From Microbacterium aoyamense (GTDB lineage: Bacteria > Actinomycetota > Actinomycetes > Actinomycetales > Microbacteriaceae), in the NCBI RefSeq assembly GCF_023155855.1, contig NZ_JAKNUT010000009.1, positions 80,053 through 144,052 on the forward strand: DNA of 64,000 bases, given 5' to 3'. This document shows, piece by piece, positions 42,838 to 51,034 of this stretch. Below the pieces are notes generated by a model. That model did not search any database. It was given only the letters and a program-made list of their open reading frames with translations, and had not been told where the DNA came from. A program made the position numbers and the translations under genes. Each line of letters opens with the position of its first letter. Position 1 is the stretch's first letter.

Positions 42838-43632
42838 GACCCTCTTCCCCAGCGACCGTCGAACGGCGTCGAATCACTGGACCGCGGCCTCCGTCTGCTG
42901 CAGCTTCTGCGCGACGACGGCAGCGTACGGGTCTCCGACGCCGCCATGCACCTCGGAACAGCGCGTTCGACGGCGCATCGGCTGCTGTCGACGCTCGTCT
43001 ACCGCGGATTCGCCGTCATCGACGACGACCACGTCTACCGGCCGGGTCCGTCGATGGACGTCGGGACCGCACGCCTCGCGTGGATCAAGGAACTGCGCCG
43101 CATCTGCCACCCCCATCTGACTGTGCTCGCGCGCAGGGCCGGGCAATCGGCGAACCTGATGGTGCGCACGGGAGTCCGGGTGCGCTTCCTTGAGACGGTC
43201 GAAGCGTCCACTGCGCGCCGAACCCGGGATCGCCAGGGCATCGTCATGCCGGCGGCACGGGCATCCGGCGGCAAGGCGCTTCTCGCCACCCTCACTGACG
43301 AGGAACTCACCGCCCTTTACCGTGCCGCCACAACCGACGATCAACTCAGCGACGGCGAACTCTCCTCCCTGCTGCGCGAGCTCCACTCCGTGCGCCGCAA
43401 CGGCTTCGCGGTGAACCGGGGCGAGACCGAGCGCGACGTCGCCGCGGTCGGCGCGGCCATCGAATCCGCGGACGGCGCCGAGATCGGGGCGTTCTCGGTA
43501 TCGGTGCAGTCCGACCTTCTGACCGGTGACCTGCAGCAACGGCTCATCGATCTCGTCCTGCAGGCACGCGCAGAGATCTCTCGCGACATCCGTGCGAGCG
43601 ACCTGCACGCGGATGCGGCACCATTCCGTTAG
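42829..43632 (+). CDS. IclR family transcriptional regulator
   Basis: A 267-residue regulator: winged helix-turn-helix (VRVSDAAMHLGTARSTAHRLLSTL, in about residues 33-56; recognition part TARSTAHRLL) and a C-terminal effector domain (VRFLETVEAS, GIVMPAARASGGKALLAT, NRGETERDVAAVGAAI, GAFSVSVQSDLL). IclR proteins commonly activate aromatic catabolic operons upon binding the substrate. It lies between the divergent hydroxylase/FAH operon and the gentisate dioxygenase operon, with palindromes at both borders. Inducer probably 3-hydroxybenzoate or gentisate (inference). Confidence 0.9.
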   Translation: MRNDPLPQRPSNGVESLDRGLRLLQLLRDDGSVRVSDAAMHLGTARSTAHRLLSTLVYRGFAVIDDDHVYRPGPSMDVGTARLAWIKELRRICHPHLTVLARRAGQSANLMVRTGVRVRFLETVEASTARRTRDRQGIVMPAARASGGKALLATLTDEELTALYRAATTDDQLSDGELSSLLRELHSVRRNGFAVNRGETERDVAAVGAAIESADGAEIGAFSVSVQSDLLTGDLQQRLIDLVLQARAEISRDIRASDLHADAAPFR

Positions 43633-43639
43633 GCGGAAT
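43623..43639. promoter_or_regulatory. IclR operator-like site 2 (perfect palindrome)
   Basis: ATTCCG-TTAGG-CGGAAT is a perfect 6-5-6 inverted repeat. It spans the stop codon of the IclR gene and lies 70 bases upstream of the gentisate dioxygenase ATG. Length and A/T-TCCG core agree with known IclR-type operators. Confidence 0.6.
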
Positions 43640-43709
43640 CTGGGTCCTGATCCGATGACGCCGCTTTACGGTCGGTTCGCATCCGTCACCGATCGACGAG
43701 GACCCATCA

Positions 43710-44816
43710 ATGACGATCGACCACACCGCGGCACGCACCGTCGCGGACCCGTCGCTTCCCGAGCCGTCCGCCGAGCTCGACCGACTGTACGCGGACTTCG
43801 CGCGCAACAGCACCGCTCCCCTGTGGACGCAGACGAACGACCTCATGCCCTTCACACCGAAGCCGTCCGCGATTCCGTTTGTCTGGCGCTGGACCGAGCT
43901 GCTCGACATCGCCCGCCGATCGGGCGACCTCGTCCCCGTCGGACGCGGCGGCGAGCGCCGCGCGATCGGCCTGGCGAATCCGGGTCTGGCCCCCACCGCC
44001 TATGCGACGCCGACGCTGTGGTGCGCCATCCAGTGGCTGGGCGGACATGAGACCGCGCCTGAGCACCGCCACGCCCAGAATGCCTTCCGGTTCGTCGTCG
44101 AGGGCGAAGGGGTCTGGACGGTGGTCAACGGCGATCCCGTCGCAATGCGTCGCGGTGATCTGCTCCTGACGCCGGGTTGGCACTTCCACGGCCACCACAA
44201 CGACACCGCAGAGCCCATGGCGTGGATCGACGGTCTCGACGTGCCGTTCGCCCACGACATGGACTTCGGGTTCTTCGAATTCGGCTCCGAGCGCGTCACG
44301 GACGAGGCGTCCCCCGCCATCTCGCGCGGCGAGCGTCTGTGGGCCCACCCCGGCGTCACCCCCTTGTCCAGCCGAGGTTCGTCCCCGAGCACACCGCTCG
44401 GCGCGTATCGGTGGGAGGCGACCGATGCCGCGCTTCGAGCGCAGCTCGAATTGGAGGACGAGGGCCACCCGGCCACCGTCGAGCAGGGGCACGCGGCGAT
44501 CAAGTACACGAATCCGACGAACGGCGGCGACGTGCTCCCGACGATCCGGTGCGAGTTCCACCGCCTGCGCGAGGGCACCGCGACGGCTCCTCGCCACGAG
44601 GTCGGCTCGTCGATCTGGCAGGTCTTCGAAGGCCGCGGCGCTGTCGTCCTGGACGGCGAGCGTCATGTCCTTCAGAAGGGCGACCTCTTCGTGGTGCCGT
44701 CGTGGGTGCCGTGGTCTCTCGAGGCCGAGACCTCCTTCGATCTCTTCCGGTTCAGCGATGCCCCCATCGTGGAGAAGTTGAACTTCGCTCGGACGTTCCT
44801 GAGCGGCACGCGGTGA
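43710..44816 (+). CDS. gentisate 1,2-dioxygenase (bicupin)
   Basis: A 368-residue two-cupin dioxygenase. The N-terminal cupin carries the Fe(II) ligands in APEHRHAQNAFRFVVEG (two His, near residues 117-120) and GWHFHGHHND (near 155); the second cupin (GSSIWQVFEGRGAVVLDG, then GDLFVVPSWVPW) is a non-metal or degenerate half. It opens gentisate between the carboxyl- and hydroxyl-bearing carbons to maleylpyruvate. Length is typical. GAGGACC lies upstream of ATG 43710. Coupled by a 4-base overlap to the isomerase-like gene. Confidence 0.92.
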   Translation: MTIDHTAARTVADPSLPEPSAELDRLYADFARNSTAPLWTQTNDLMPFTPKPSAIPFVWRWTELLDIARRSGDLVPVGRGGERRAIGLANPGLAPTAYATPTLWCAIQWLGGHETAPEHRHAQNAFRFVVEGEGVWTVVNGDPVAMRRGDLLLTPGWHFHGHHNDTAEPMAWIDGLDVPFAHDMDFGFFEFGSERVTDEASPAISRGERLWAHPGVTPLSSRGSSPSTPLGAYRWEATDAALRAQLELEDEGHPATVEQGHAAIKYTNPTNGGDVLPTIRCEFHRLREGTATAPRHEVGSSIWQVFEGRGAVVLDGERHVLQKGDLFVVPSWVPWSLEAETSFDLFRFSDAPIVEKLNFARTFLSGTR

Positions 44817-45337
44817 CGTCGATGCCATCCGTGCTCGCAGCCCCGCCGACCGACCGCATGCTGCAGGCCCGTCGAGGCACCGCATACTTCTCGCGGATCC
44901 TGGGCGAGCTCTCCGACGACGAGTTGACCGGCGAGCGCGAGGCCGCGATCGTCGCGCGCGTGGCCCTGCACGCGCGTGCGAGCGCTGAGACCCTTGAGGC
45001 GCTGCGCGAGGGTTGGCCCTACAGCCCGCACGCGACTCCCTTCGACGACGAGTCGGTTCGCTTCACATCAACCCTGAACGCGCACGCGCTGCGGAATCTC
45101 CACGCCCATGCCGTCGTGCACCTGAACGTGGAATGGCGCGACCTCCCCGACACGATGTGGGACGCATCGGTGACGCTCTGGGACGGCCGTACCTCGACGC
45201 CGGCGTCGCTGGTCGAGGACCGCCGACGCCTCGTGTGGACCGCCGCCATCAGCCTGGACCCGCTCGCGCGCATCAGCGCGGTCCCCCTAGACCTGCGAAC
45301 CGACGACGATCGTCTCCCCGTGACGTCCACGCCGTAG
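44813..45337 (+). CDS. maleylpyruvate-isomerase-like protein lacking metal ligands
   Basis: A 174-residue protein aligned by eye with mycothiol-dependent maleylpyruvate isomerase (DinB fold): RMLQARRGTAYFSRIL at the N terminus and the family hallmark FTSTLNAHALRNLHAHAVVHL near residue 85. The known Zn ligands (a His in HLIAHVA and Glu/His in REVWIHAVDL of the C. glutamicum enzyme) appear as Arg (VARVALHA), Leu and Ala (RLVWTAAISL). The C-terminal SCP2-like part of about 65 residues is absent. Position suggests a pathway role, but classical metal-dependent isomerisation is unlikely. GTG 44813 overlaps the upstream stop; ATG 44822 is an alternative. Confidence 0.7.
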   Translation: MTSMPSVLAAPPTDRMLQARRGTAYFSRILGELSDDELTGEREAAIVARVALHARASAETLEALREGWPYSPHATPFDDESVRFTSTLNAHALRNLHAHAVVHLNVEWRDLPDTMWDASVTLWDGRTSTPASLVEDRRRLVWTAAISLDPLARISAVPLDLRTDDDRLPVTSTP

Positions 45338-45394
45338 CTCGCAGCCATCGCGTACGCGATGCCAACACCCGCAAGAGAGTCAAAGGAGATTCAC

Positions 45395-46624
45395 ATGACG
45401 AAACTGTCCGCCGAGACCGCGGTGGCCTCCCGAACGAGAGTCGCAGGGCCCTGGCAGGCCGCTCTCCTGCTTGCCGGAAGCTGCATGCCCGTGATGGGGT
45501 CCGTGCTGATCACGCCGGTCCTGCCCCAACTCTCACAGCATTTCGGCGATGCGCCCGGCGCCGAAGTGCTCGTGCCGATGATCGTCGCCATCCCGGCTCT
45601 GTTCATCGCCATCTTCGCACCGTTCGCTGGCCAGATCGTGGACCGCCTGGGCCGCAAGAACCTGCTCGTCATCTCTCTGTTCGCTTATGCCGTCGCCGGC
45701 ACTGTGCCGGCGTGGCTGGACAGCCTCACCGGCATCCTCGTCAGCCGTGCGTTCGTGGGCATCTTCGAAGCGGGGATCATGACGGTGTGCACGACGCTGA
45801 TCGTCGACTACTTCCATGGGGAGCGACGACGCAACCGCTATCTGGGTCTGCAGACGGTAGCCACGACACTTGGGGCGACGCTCTTCATCGCCATCGGCGG
45901 TGCGGTCGGCTCGGCCGGCTGGCACGCCCCCTTCTGGATCTACAGCCTAGCCGTCGTGATCGCGGTAGCGACGATCTTCTCGATCTGGGAGCCCAGCCGT
46001 GCAGACTCCTCCGAACTGCACGTCGCGGCCGGCGAGAAGGTTCGCGTGCCGTGGAAGCAGATCGCCCTGCCGTTGGTCGTCACTCTGTTCGGCGGCTTCA
46101 CCTTCTATGTGATGATCATCGAGGCGAGCTACCTGGTCGTCGGTACCGGCGTCGCCGCGACCGCGACCGCGACGATCGGCCTTGTAGCGGCTGTAGCATC
46201 ACTCGCCACCGCCGCAGGCGCTCTCCTTTTCCCCCTGTTTGCGCGACGTGGCCCAGCCCGTCTGGTTCCCATCGCGTTTGCGCTCCAGGCGCTCGGGATG
46301 ATTGTCGTCTGGCTCGTTCCGGGCCTTGCCGGGGTTATCGCGGGTGCTGTGATTGCGTCGTTCGGATCGGGCGTCCTCCTGCCGTCGATGGTGACCTGGG
46401 TCCTCTCGCGCACGCGCTTCGAGGACCGCGGGCGCGTCACCGGGTGGTGGAATGCCGCATTCTTCTTCGGCCAGTTCCTCACGCCGATCCTCATGGGCGC
46501 CATCACCGCAGCGACCGGAGGACTCACGGTGTCGGTCGGCGTCGTCGGCATCCTGGCCGCAGTGGTAGCGGTCGCCGTCGCCGTCGCTCAGCGCGCCGCG
46601 CGTCCGAGCGTCGTCGCGGCCTGA
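45395..46624 (+). CDS. MFS transporter, probable aromatic acid permease
   Basis: A 409-residue permease with 12 hydrophobic segments. The first, ALLLAGSCMPVMGSVLITPV, is followed by loop-2 motif GQIVDRLGRKNLLV near residue 80 and a central cytoplasmic loop of about 30 residues (EPSRADSSELHV). ATG 45395 has AAAGGAG 8 bases upstream. Placement directly after the gentisate genes suggests import of 3-hydroxybenzoate, gentisate or a related acid; family alone does not show direction. Confidence 0.85.
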   Translation: MTKLSAETAVASRTRVAGPWQAALLLAGSCMPVMGSVLITPVLPQLSQHFGDAPGAEVLVPMIVAIPALFIAIFAPFAGQIVDRLGRKNLLVISLFAYAVAGTVPAWLDSLTGILVSRAFVGIFEAGIMTVCTTLIVDYFHGERRRNRYLGLQTVATTLGATLFIAIGGAVGSAGWHAPFWIYSLAVVIAVATIFSIWEPSRADSSELHVAAGEKVRVPWKQIALPLVVTLFGGFTFYVMIIEASYLVVGTGVAATATATIGLVAAVASLATAAGALLFPLFARRGPARLVPIAFALQALGMIVVWLVPGLAGVIAGAVIASFGSGVLLPSMVTWVLSRTRFEDRGRVTGWWNAAFFFGQFLTPILMGAITAATGGLTVSVGVVGILAAVVAVAVAVAQRAARPSVVAA

Positions 46625-46682
46625 CGCGTGAATCGGGGCCGTGCCGTCGAGTGCGGCCCCGATCGCGATCGGCGTCAATAGT

Positions 46683-47732
46683 TCAGCGACGTGTGCTCTC
46701 GCGCTGAACGAGGCGCGGAACGAGGCCGATCGATCGATGACGGTGCCCGTCATCCGCTGCGAGTGACCGCAGGTCGTCGAGCAGCAGGCGCACACCTTCC
46801 GCACCCAGCTCCCGACCAGGCTGGCTGACCGTCGAGATCGGGATCGGCGCGTCCCACGCGGCCTGGTTGTTGTCGTATCCGATGATGCCGACGGAGCCCG
46901 GAAGATCGATCCGCGGATCCTCTGAGAGCGCCTGGATGATCCCGGCTGCGAGCAGGTCGGTCGCAGCCATGATCCCGTCGACTTCTCCATCGACGACGCG
47001 CGGCGCAAGCGCCCGGCCCACCTTCCATCCATCGGCACGATTCACGTGCTCGGGGGCGATGTCACCAGCGGAGGTCAGGTCCGCGTCGGCCACCGCCCTG
47101 AGGAATCCCTCACGGCGCTCCGCCACCGGCTGCAGGGTCGTCGGCCCCCCCACGAAGACGAGTCGTCGCCGCCCGGTCGCAAGCAGATGCTCGGCGGCGA
47201 CGCGTCCTCCGTGCACGTTGTCGATGTACGCGCTGCAGTAGAGTCCCGAGCCGTCGTGGTAGTTCAGCAGCACGATCGGCGCGCGCCGCTGCCGTCTCGC
47301 CGCAATCGATCGGAAGTGGTTCGAGTCGTTGAGCGTGACCAGCAGACCTTCCACACGCGCGGACTCGAAGAGCTCGATGGCACGGCTCTCGCGCTCGAGT
47401 CGGGCGTCGGTGTTGGCGAGCAGGACGGACAGGTCTGCCGCGTCGGCCGCGTCTTCCGCGCCGCGCGCGATGTCGACGAAGAGGGAGTTGCCCAAGTCGG
47501 ACAAGACCAGGCCGATGGACGCGCTCGAACCCGCAGCCAGCGATCGCGCCGCGCTGCTCGGCACGTAGTCGAGCACCTCGATCGCACGACGCACGCGCTC
47601 CATCGTCCCGACGGCGAGCCGGTGGGGGTGGTTGAGCGCGTTGGAGACGGTCGACACCGAGACGCCCGCGAGACGAGCCACGTCCTCGATGCCGACCGAC
47701 TCGTGGCCATTACGCAGCGACGGACTTGACAC
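46683..47732 (-). CDS. LacI family transcriptional regulator
   Basis: A 349-residue repressor. N-terminal helix-turn-helix and hinge: VGIEDVARLAGVSVSTVSNALNH at about residues 13-35 and YVPSSAARSLAAG near 56; then the periplasmic-binding-protein-like sugar domain (IGLVLSDLGNSLFVDIARG, VGIIGYDNNQAAWDAPIPISTV). It diverges from the sugar ABC operon, with two LacI-type palindromes between them, so it most likely represses that operon and itself until the glycoside or a sugar product binds. GTG start at 47732. Confidence 0.92.
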   Translation of the reverse strand: MSSPSLRNGHESVGIEDVARLAGVSVSTVSNALNHPHRLAVGTMERVRRAIEVLDYVPSSAARSLAAGSSASIGLVLSDLGNSLFVDIARGAEDAADAADLSVLLANTDARLERESRAIELFESARVEGLLVTLNDSNHFRSIAARRQRRAPIVLLNYHDGSGLYCSAYIDNVHGGRVAAEHLLATGRRRLVFVGGPTTLQPVAERREGFLRAVADADLTSAGDIAPEHVNRADGWKVGRALAPRVVDGEVDGIMAATDLLAAGIIQALSEDPRIDLPGSVGIIGYDNNQAAWDAPIPISTVSQPGRELGAEGVRLLLDDLRSLAADDGHRHRSIGLVPRLVQRESTRR

Positions 47733-47750
47733 CGCCTCAGTTTACGCACT

Positions 47751-47764
47751 TTGGAGCGTTGCAA
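47751..47764. promoter_or_regulatory. LacI operator, regulator-proximal
   Basis: TTGGAGC-GTTGCAA, a 14-base half-symmetric palindrome (five of seven pairs) with the central CG typical of LacI-family sites, 19 bases upstream of the regulator start: autoregulation. Confidence 0.55.
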
Positions 47765-47848
47765 TCGATATCGGAACGACTGATAACCGTCATCCGACAT
47801 GCGCTGTCTCATGAGCTTGGCCGATCATCACTCGCCTTTCTATCGTTC

Positions 47849-47862
47849 TTGTAGCGCTTCAA
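47849..47862. promoter_or_regulatory. LacI operator, ABC-operon-proximal
   Basis: TTGTAGC-GCTTCAA, six of seven pairs symmetric around a central CG. It lies 26 bases upstream of the binding-protein start codon, a position where a bound repressor would block transcription. Confidence 0.65.
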
Positions 47863-47887
47863 TCGAGGCCGCATTCAAGGAGGAACT

Positions 47888-49192
47888 GTGACCACAGCAC
47901 GCCCGACAGCACGTCGGCTCATGGCAATCGGCGCTGCCGTCAGCGCCACCGCACTCATCGTCACTGGCTGCAGCGGAGGCGGCGGTGGAGGCGGGACCGC
48001 CGCCCCTACCGACTTCTCGTACCTCTCGTTCGCCGAGAACACGAGCATCCAGGACACTCTTACCGCGCTCAGCACCGGCTCCTGCACCGAGGCGAACGAC
48101 GCACTTCCGCTCGAGATCACGACGCAGCCGCAGGCCAGCTACGACCAGCAGCTGCAGCTTCTCGCCGGGCAGGACGCCCTGCCCGCGCTCTTCGCGAGCG
48201 GAAACTCGCCGCAGGTGGCGAAGGACCTCAACGACGGCGGAAAGCTGGTCGATGTCGCAGCCGAGCTCGACACCCTCGGTGTCGCCGACGACCTGCTCCC
48301 CGCAGCGCGATCGACGATCGAAGCTCTTTACGACGGCGACGTCTACGTGCTCCCGACCGAGCTCAACATCGAGGGCATCTGGTACAACAAGCAGCTGTTC
48401 GCCGACAACGGCATCGAGGTCCCCACGACATGGGATGAGCTGAAGGATGCTGCGGCTGCGCTCTCCGACGCGGGCGTCATTCCGTTCTCGGCCGACGGCC
48501 AGGACGGCTGGCCGCTCACGCGTCTCGTCGGAAACTACCTCTACCGGTCGATCGGCCCCGACGCGCTCCAGAAGGTCGCGGATGGCGAAGCCGCTCTCAC
48601 CGACCCCGAGTACGTCGAGGCAGCCACCGAGGTCGCATCGCTCGGCGAAGCCGGCTACTTCGGCCCCTCGGTCGGCTCGATCGACTACATGACGGCGGTC
48701 AACCAGTTCCTCACGGGACAGGCCGGCATGTTCTACATGGGCAGCTGGATCCTCGCGAACTTCAACAACCCTGAGGAGAACCAGATCGGCGTCGACAACA
48801 TCGGCTTCATGCCGTTCCCCGATGTCGAGGGCGGCGCGGGCAGCAGCGACCAGCTCGCCGCGAACGTCGGAGTTCCGCTCGCGCTCTCCCAGGCGAGCTA
48901 CAACGATGACACTGCGGCCTGGCTCAAGTGCATCGCCGAGAACTTCGGCACGGAGTCCCTTGCGTCGCAGGGCGTCATCACGGGCTTCGCGGCAGAGACG
49001 CCTGCCGACCTCCCGCCGCTCACGGCGCTGGTGCAGGACGAGATCACGCAGACCGAGCAGAGCGTGCTCTGGTTCGAGGCACTCTTCAACGCCAAGGCCG
49101 CCACCACGAGCCAGACCAACGCGGCCGGCCTCGTGACGGGTCAGATCTCGCCCGAGGACTTCATGAACCTCGTTCAGACCGACCTGCAGTAA
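47888..49192 (+). CDS. sugar ABC transporter substrate-binding lipoprotein (family 1)
   Basis: A 434-residue lipoprotein with lipobox LIVTGC (Cys28) and a Gly-rich linker, followed by a family-1 sugar-binding fold: EITTQPQASYDQQLQLL, VYVLPTELNIEGIWYNKQLF near residue 155 and FLTGQAGMFYMGSWIL near 280. It captures a carbohydrate or glycoside outside the membrane for the two permeases downstream. GTG 47888 follows AAGGAGG by 6 bases, a very strong site. No ATPase is encoded here; such systems usually share an MsmK-type ATPase. Confidence 0.92.
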   Translation: MTTARPTARRLMAIGAAVSATALIVTGCSGGGGGGGTAAPTDFSYLSFAENTSIQDTLTALSTGSCTEANDALPLEITTQPQASYDQQLQLLAGQDALPALFASGNSPQVAKDLNDGGKLVDVAAELDTLGVADDLLPAARSTIEALYDGDVYVLPTELNIEGIWYNKQLFADNGIEVPTTWDELKDAAAALSDAGVIPFSADGQDGWPLTRLVGNYLYRSIGPDALQKVADGEAALTDPEYVEAATEVASLGEAGYFGPSVGSIDYMTAVNQFLTGQAGMFYMGSWILANFNNPEENQIGVDNIGFMPFPDVEGGAGSSDQLAANVGVPLALSQASYNDDTAAWLKCIAENFGTESLASQGVITGFAAETPADLPPLTALVQDEITQTEQSVLWFEALFNAKAATTSQTNAAGLVTGQISPEDFMNLVQTDLQ

Positions 49193-49200
49193 ACAACCTC

Positions 49201-49242
49201 AGAGGCTGCGGCGACGGTTCCACAGACGTCGCCGCAGCCTCT
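49201..49242 (+). terminator. 16-pair hairpin between binding-protein and permease genes
   Basis: AGAGGCTGCGGCGACG (49201-49216) pairs perfectly with the strand at 49227-49242 around a 10-base loop, followed by TCG. Such a stem, only 8 bases after the binding-protein stop, should stabilise the upstream message or partly terminate, giving more binding protein than permease. Confidence 0.75.
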
Positions 49243-49276
49243 TCGCTCGTCCGCTCACAGAAACAAAGGTCTTATC

Positions 49277-50161
49277 GTGAACCGCGTTCTCGGCGACTGG
49301 CGCGCCGTCATGGTCCTGCTCGGACCCGCGCTCCTCGTCTACACCCTCGTCATGCTCGTCCCGATCTTCTGGTCGCTCGGCTACACCGTGTTCGAGGGAA
49401 ACCCCATCACCGGCTTCGAGTTCGTGGGCTTCGACAACTTCGCCAAGCTGTTCACCGACCCACGCGTCGGCGATGCGCTCCTCTTCACGGTGAAGTACGC
49501 CATCGTCGTGACGATCACGCAGGTGCTGTTCGGATACCTGCTCTCGTTGATCTACGTCTTCTGGCTGCGGCGCGCTTCGAGCCTCATCCGCACGCTGGCC
49601 TTCTTCCCCGTCGTACTTCCCACCGTGGCCGTCGCCCTCCTCTTCCAGGAGCTGTTCAAGATCGCTCCCCAGACCGGGCTCGTCAACGACATCCTCATCG
49701 CCGTCGGACTGTCTCCGGTCGACTGGTTCGCCACCGGGGGCACGGCATTCTTCGTGATCGTGCTGATGGATCTGTGGCGGTCGATGGGCTTCTACGCAGT
49801 GCTGCTGTATGCCGGTCTGCTGGACATCCCCGAGGACGTCTTCGAGTCGGCGCGACTGGATGGCGCATCCGGATGGCGCCTCACCTGGCACATCGTCCTG
49901 CCGCTGTCGCTCCCCGTCCTGCTCTCGTCGATCATCTTCTCGATCAACGGCACGCTCAAGGTGTTCGATTCGATCCTCGCGCTCACCGGCGGCGGCCCGG
50001 GCAGTTCCACCACTCCCCTCACGCTGTACATGTTCCAGACGTCCTTCACGTACGGCGAGTACGGCTTCGGCAGCTCCATCGCCCTTCTGCTCACGATGCT
50101 CTGCCTCGTCGTGACGCTGTTCATCTTCCGCTCTACGCGACGCGACCTCACCAAGGACTGA
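49277..50161 (+). CDS. sugar ABC transporter permease (MalF type)
   Basis: A 294-residue permease with six hydrophobic segments (first: AVMVLLGPALLVYTLVMLVP). The coupling loop EDVFESARLDGASGWRLTWHIVLP near residue 195 and SSTTPLTLYMFQTSF near 255 are typical of family-1 sugar permeases. GTG 49277 with AAAGG upstream. Pairs with the next permease (7 bases away). Confidence 0.92.
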   Translation: MNRVLGDWRAVMVLLGPALLVYTLVMLVPIFWSLGYTVFEGNPITGFEFVGFDNFAKLFTDPRVGDALLFTVKYAIVVTITQVLFGYLLSLIYVFWLRRASSLIRTLAFFPVVLPTVAVALLFQELFKIAPQTGLVNDILIAVGLSPVDWFATGGTAFFVIVLMDLWRSMGFYAVLLYAGLLDIPEDVFESARLDGASGWRLTWHIVLPLSLPVLLSSIIFSINGTLKVFDSILALTGGGPGSSTTPLTLYMFQTSFTYGEYGFGSSIALLLTMLCLVVTLFIFRSTRRDLTKD

Positions 50162-50167
50162 TCGACT

Positions 50168-51034
50168 GTGACCGCAAACACCTACGCAGAGCGCTCCAAG
50201 CTCTCGCGAATCGTCCGCCGCATCCCCGTGTGGATCGTCATCACGGTCCTGCTCATCGTGGTCGTCTATCCGCTGTTCTGGCTGCTGACCGGCTCCCTCA
50301 AGACCCAGAGCGAGTTCCTCAACAACCCCACGTGGGCGCTCCCGGAGGACTGGTTCAACTTCGACAACTACATCGAAGCGTGGACCGTGGGCAACCTCGG
50401 CACGTACTTCCGCAACAGCATCCTGGCGGTGTTTCCGTCGCTGTTCTTCACCATCGTCCTCGGCGTGGCCGCGGGCTTCGCTCTCGAGGTGATGGTGTGG
50501 AAGGGCCGCGGCACCGTCCTGCTGCTGTTCCTCGCGGGAATCATGATCCCGGGCCAGATGATCCTGCTCCCCCTGTTCACGATCTACTTCCGCGCCGGCC
50601 TCACCAACTCGCTCTGGCCGCTCATCATCACCTACACCGTCATGGGTCTTCCCCTCACGGTCTTCATGATGGCGACGTATTTCCGCAGTGTGCCGCGTGA
50701 GATCTTCGAGGCATCCACTCTCGACGGCGCGAGCATCTACCGCACCTTCATCTCCATCGGATTCCCCATGGTGCGCAACGCGATCTTCACCGTCGCCCTC
50801 GTCCAGTTCTTCTTCATCTGGAACGATCTGCTCATCGCGCTCACCTTCACGACGCGCGACGACCTGCGTACGATCCAGGTCGGCCTGCTGAACTTCACGG
50901 GCCAGTTCGGGCAGATCCAGTACGGCCCCACCTTTGCGGCGATCTCGATCAACGTCGTCGCGACCCTGCTGCTCTACCTCTTCCTCAACCAGCGTGTGAT
51001 GAAGGGCATGACCGCCGGAGCCGTGAAGGGATGA
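50168..51034 (+). CDS. sugar ABC transporter permease (MalG type)
   Basis: A 288-residue permease with six hydrophobic segments. TGSLKTQSEFLNNPTWALPE after the first helix and the coupling loop REIFEASTLDGASIYRTFISIGFP near residue 180 are MalG-type features. Last four bases overlap the rhamnosidase start (ATGA), which links import directly to intracellular glycoside cleavage. Confidence 0.92.
   Translation: MTANTYAERSKLSRIVRRIPVWIVITVLLIVVVYPLFWLLTGSLKTQSEFLNNPTWALPEDWFNFDNYIEAWTVGNLGTYFRNSILAVFPSLFFTIVLGVAAGFALEVMVWKGRGTVLLLFLAGIMIPGQMILLPLFTIYFRAGLTNSLWPLIITYTVMGLPLTVFMMATYFRSVPREIFEASTLDGASIYRTFISIGFPMVRNAIFTVALVQFFFIWNDLLIALTFTTRDDLRTIQVGLLNFTGQFGQIQYGPTFAAISINVVATLLLYLFLNQRVMKGMTAGAVKG

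Noticed and set aside
43710..44816. Bicupin as a quercetin 2,4-dioxygenase (tempting beside a rhamnosidase cluster)
   Set aside because: PEHRHAQNAFRF and the neighbouring hydroxylase, isomerase-like and FAH genes fit gentisate dioxygenase better; quercetinases show a different metal-site pattern.
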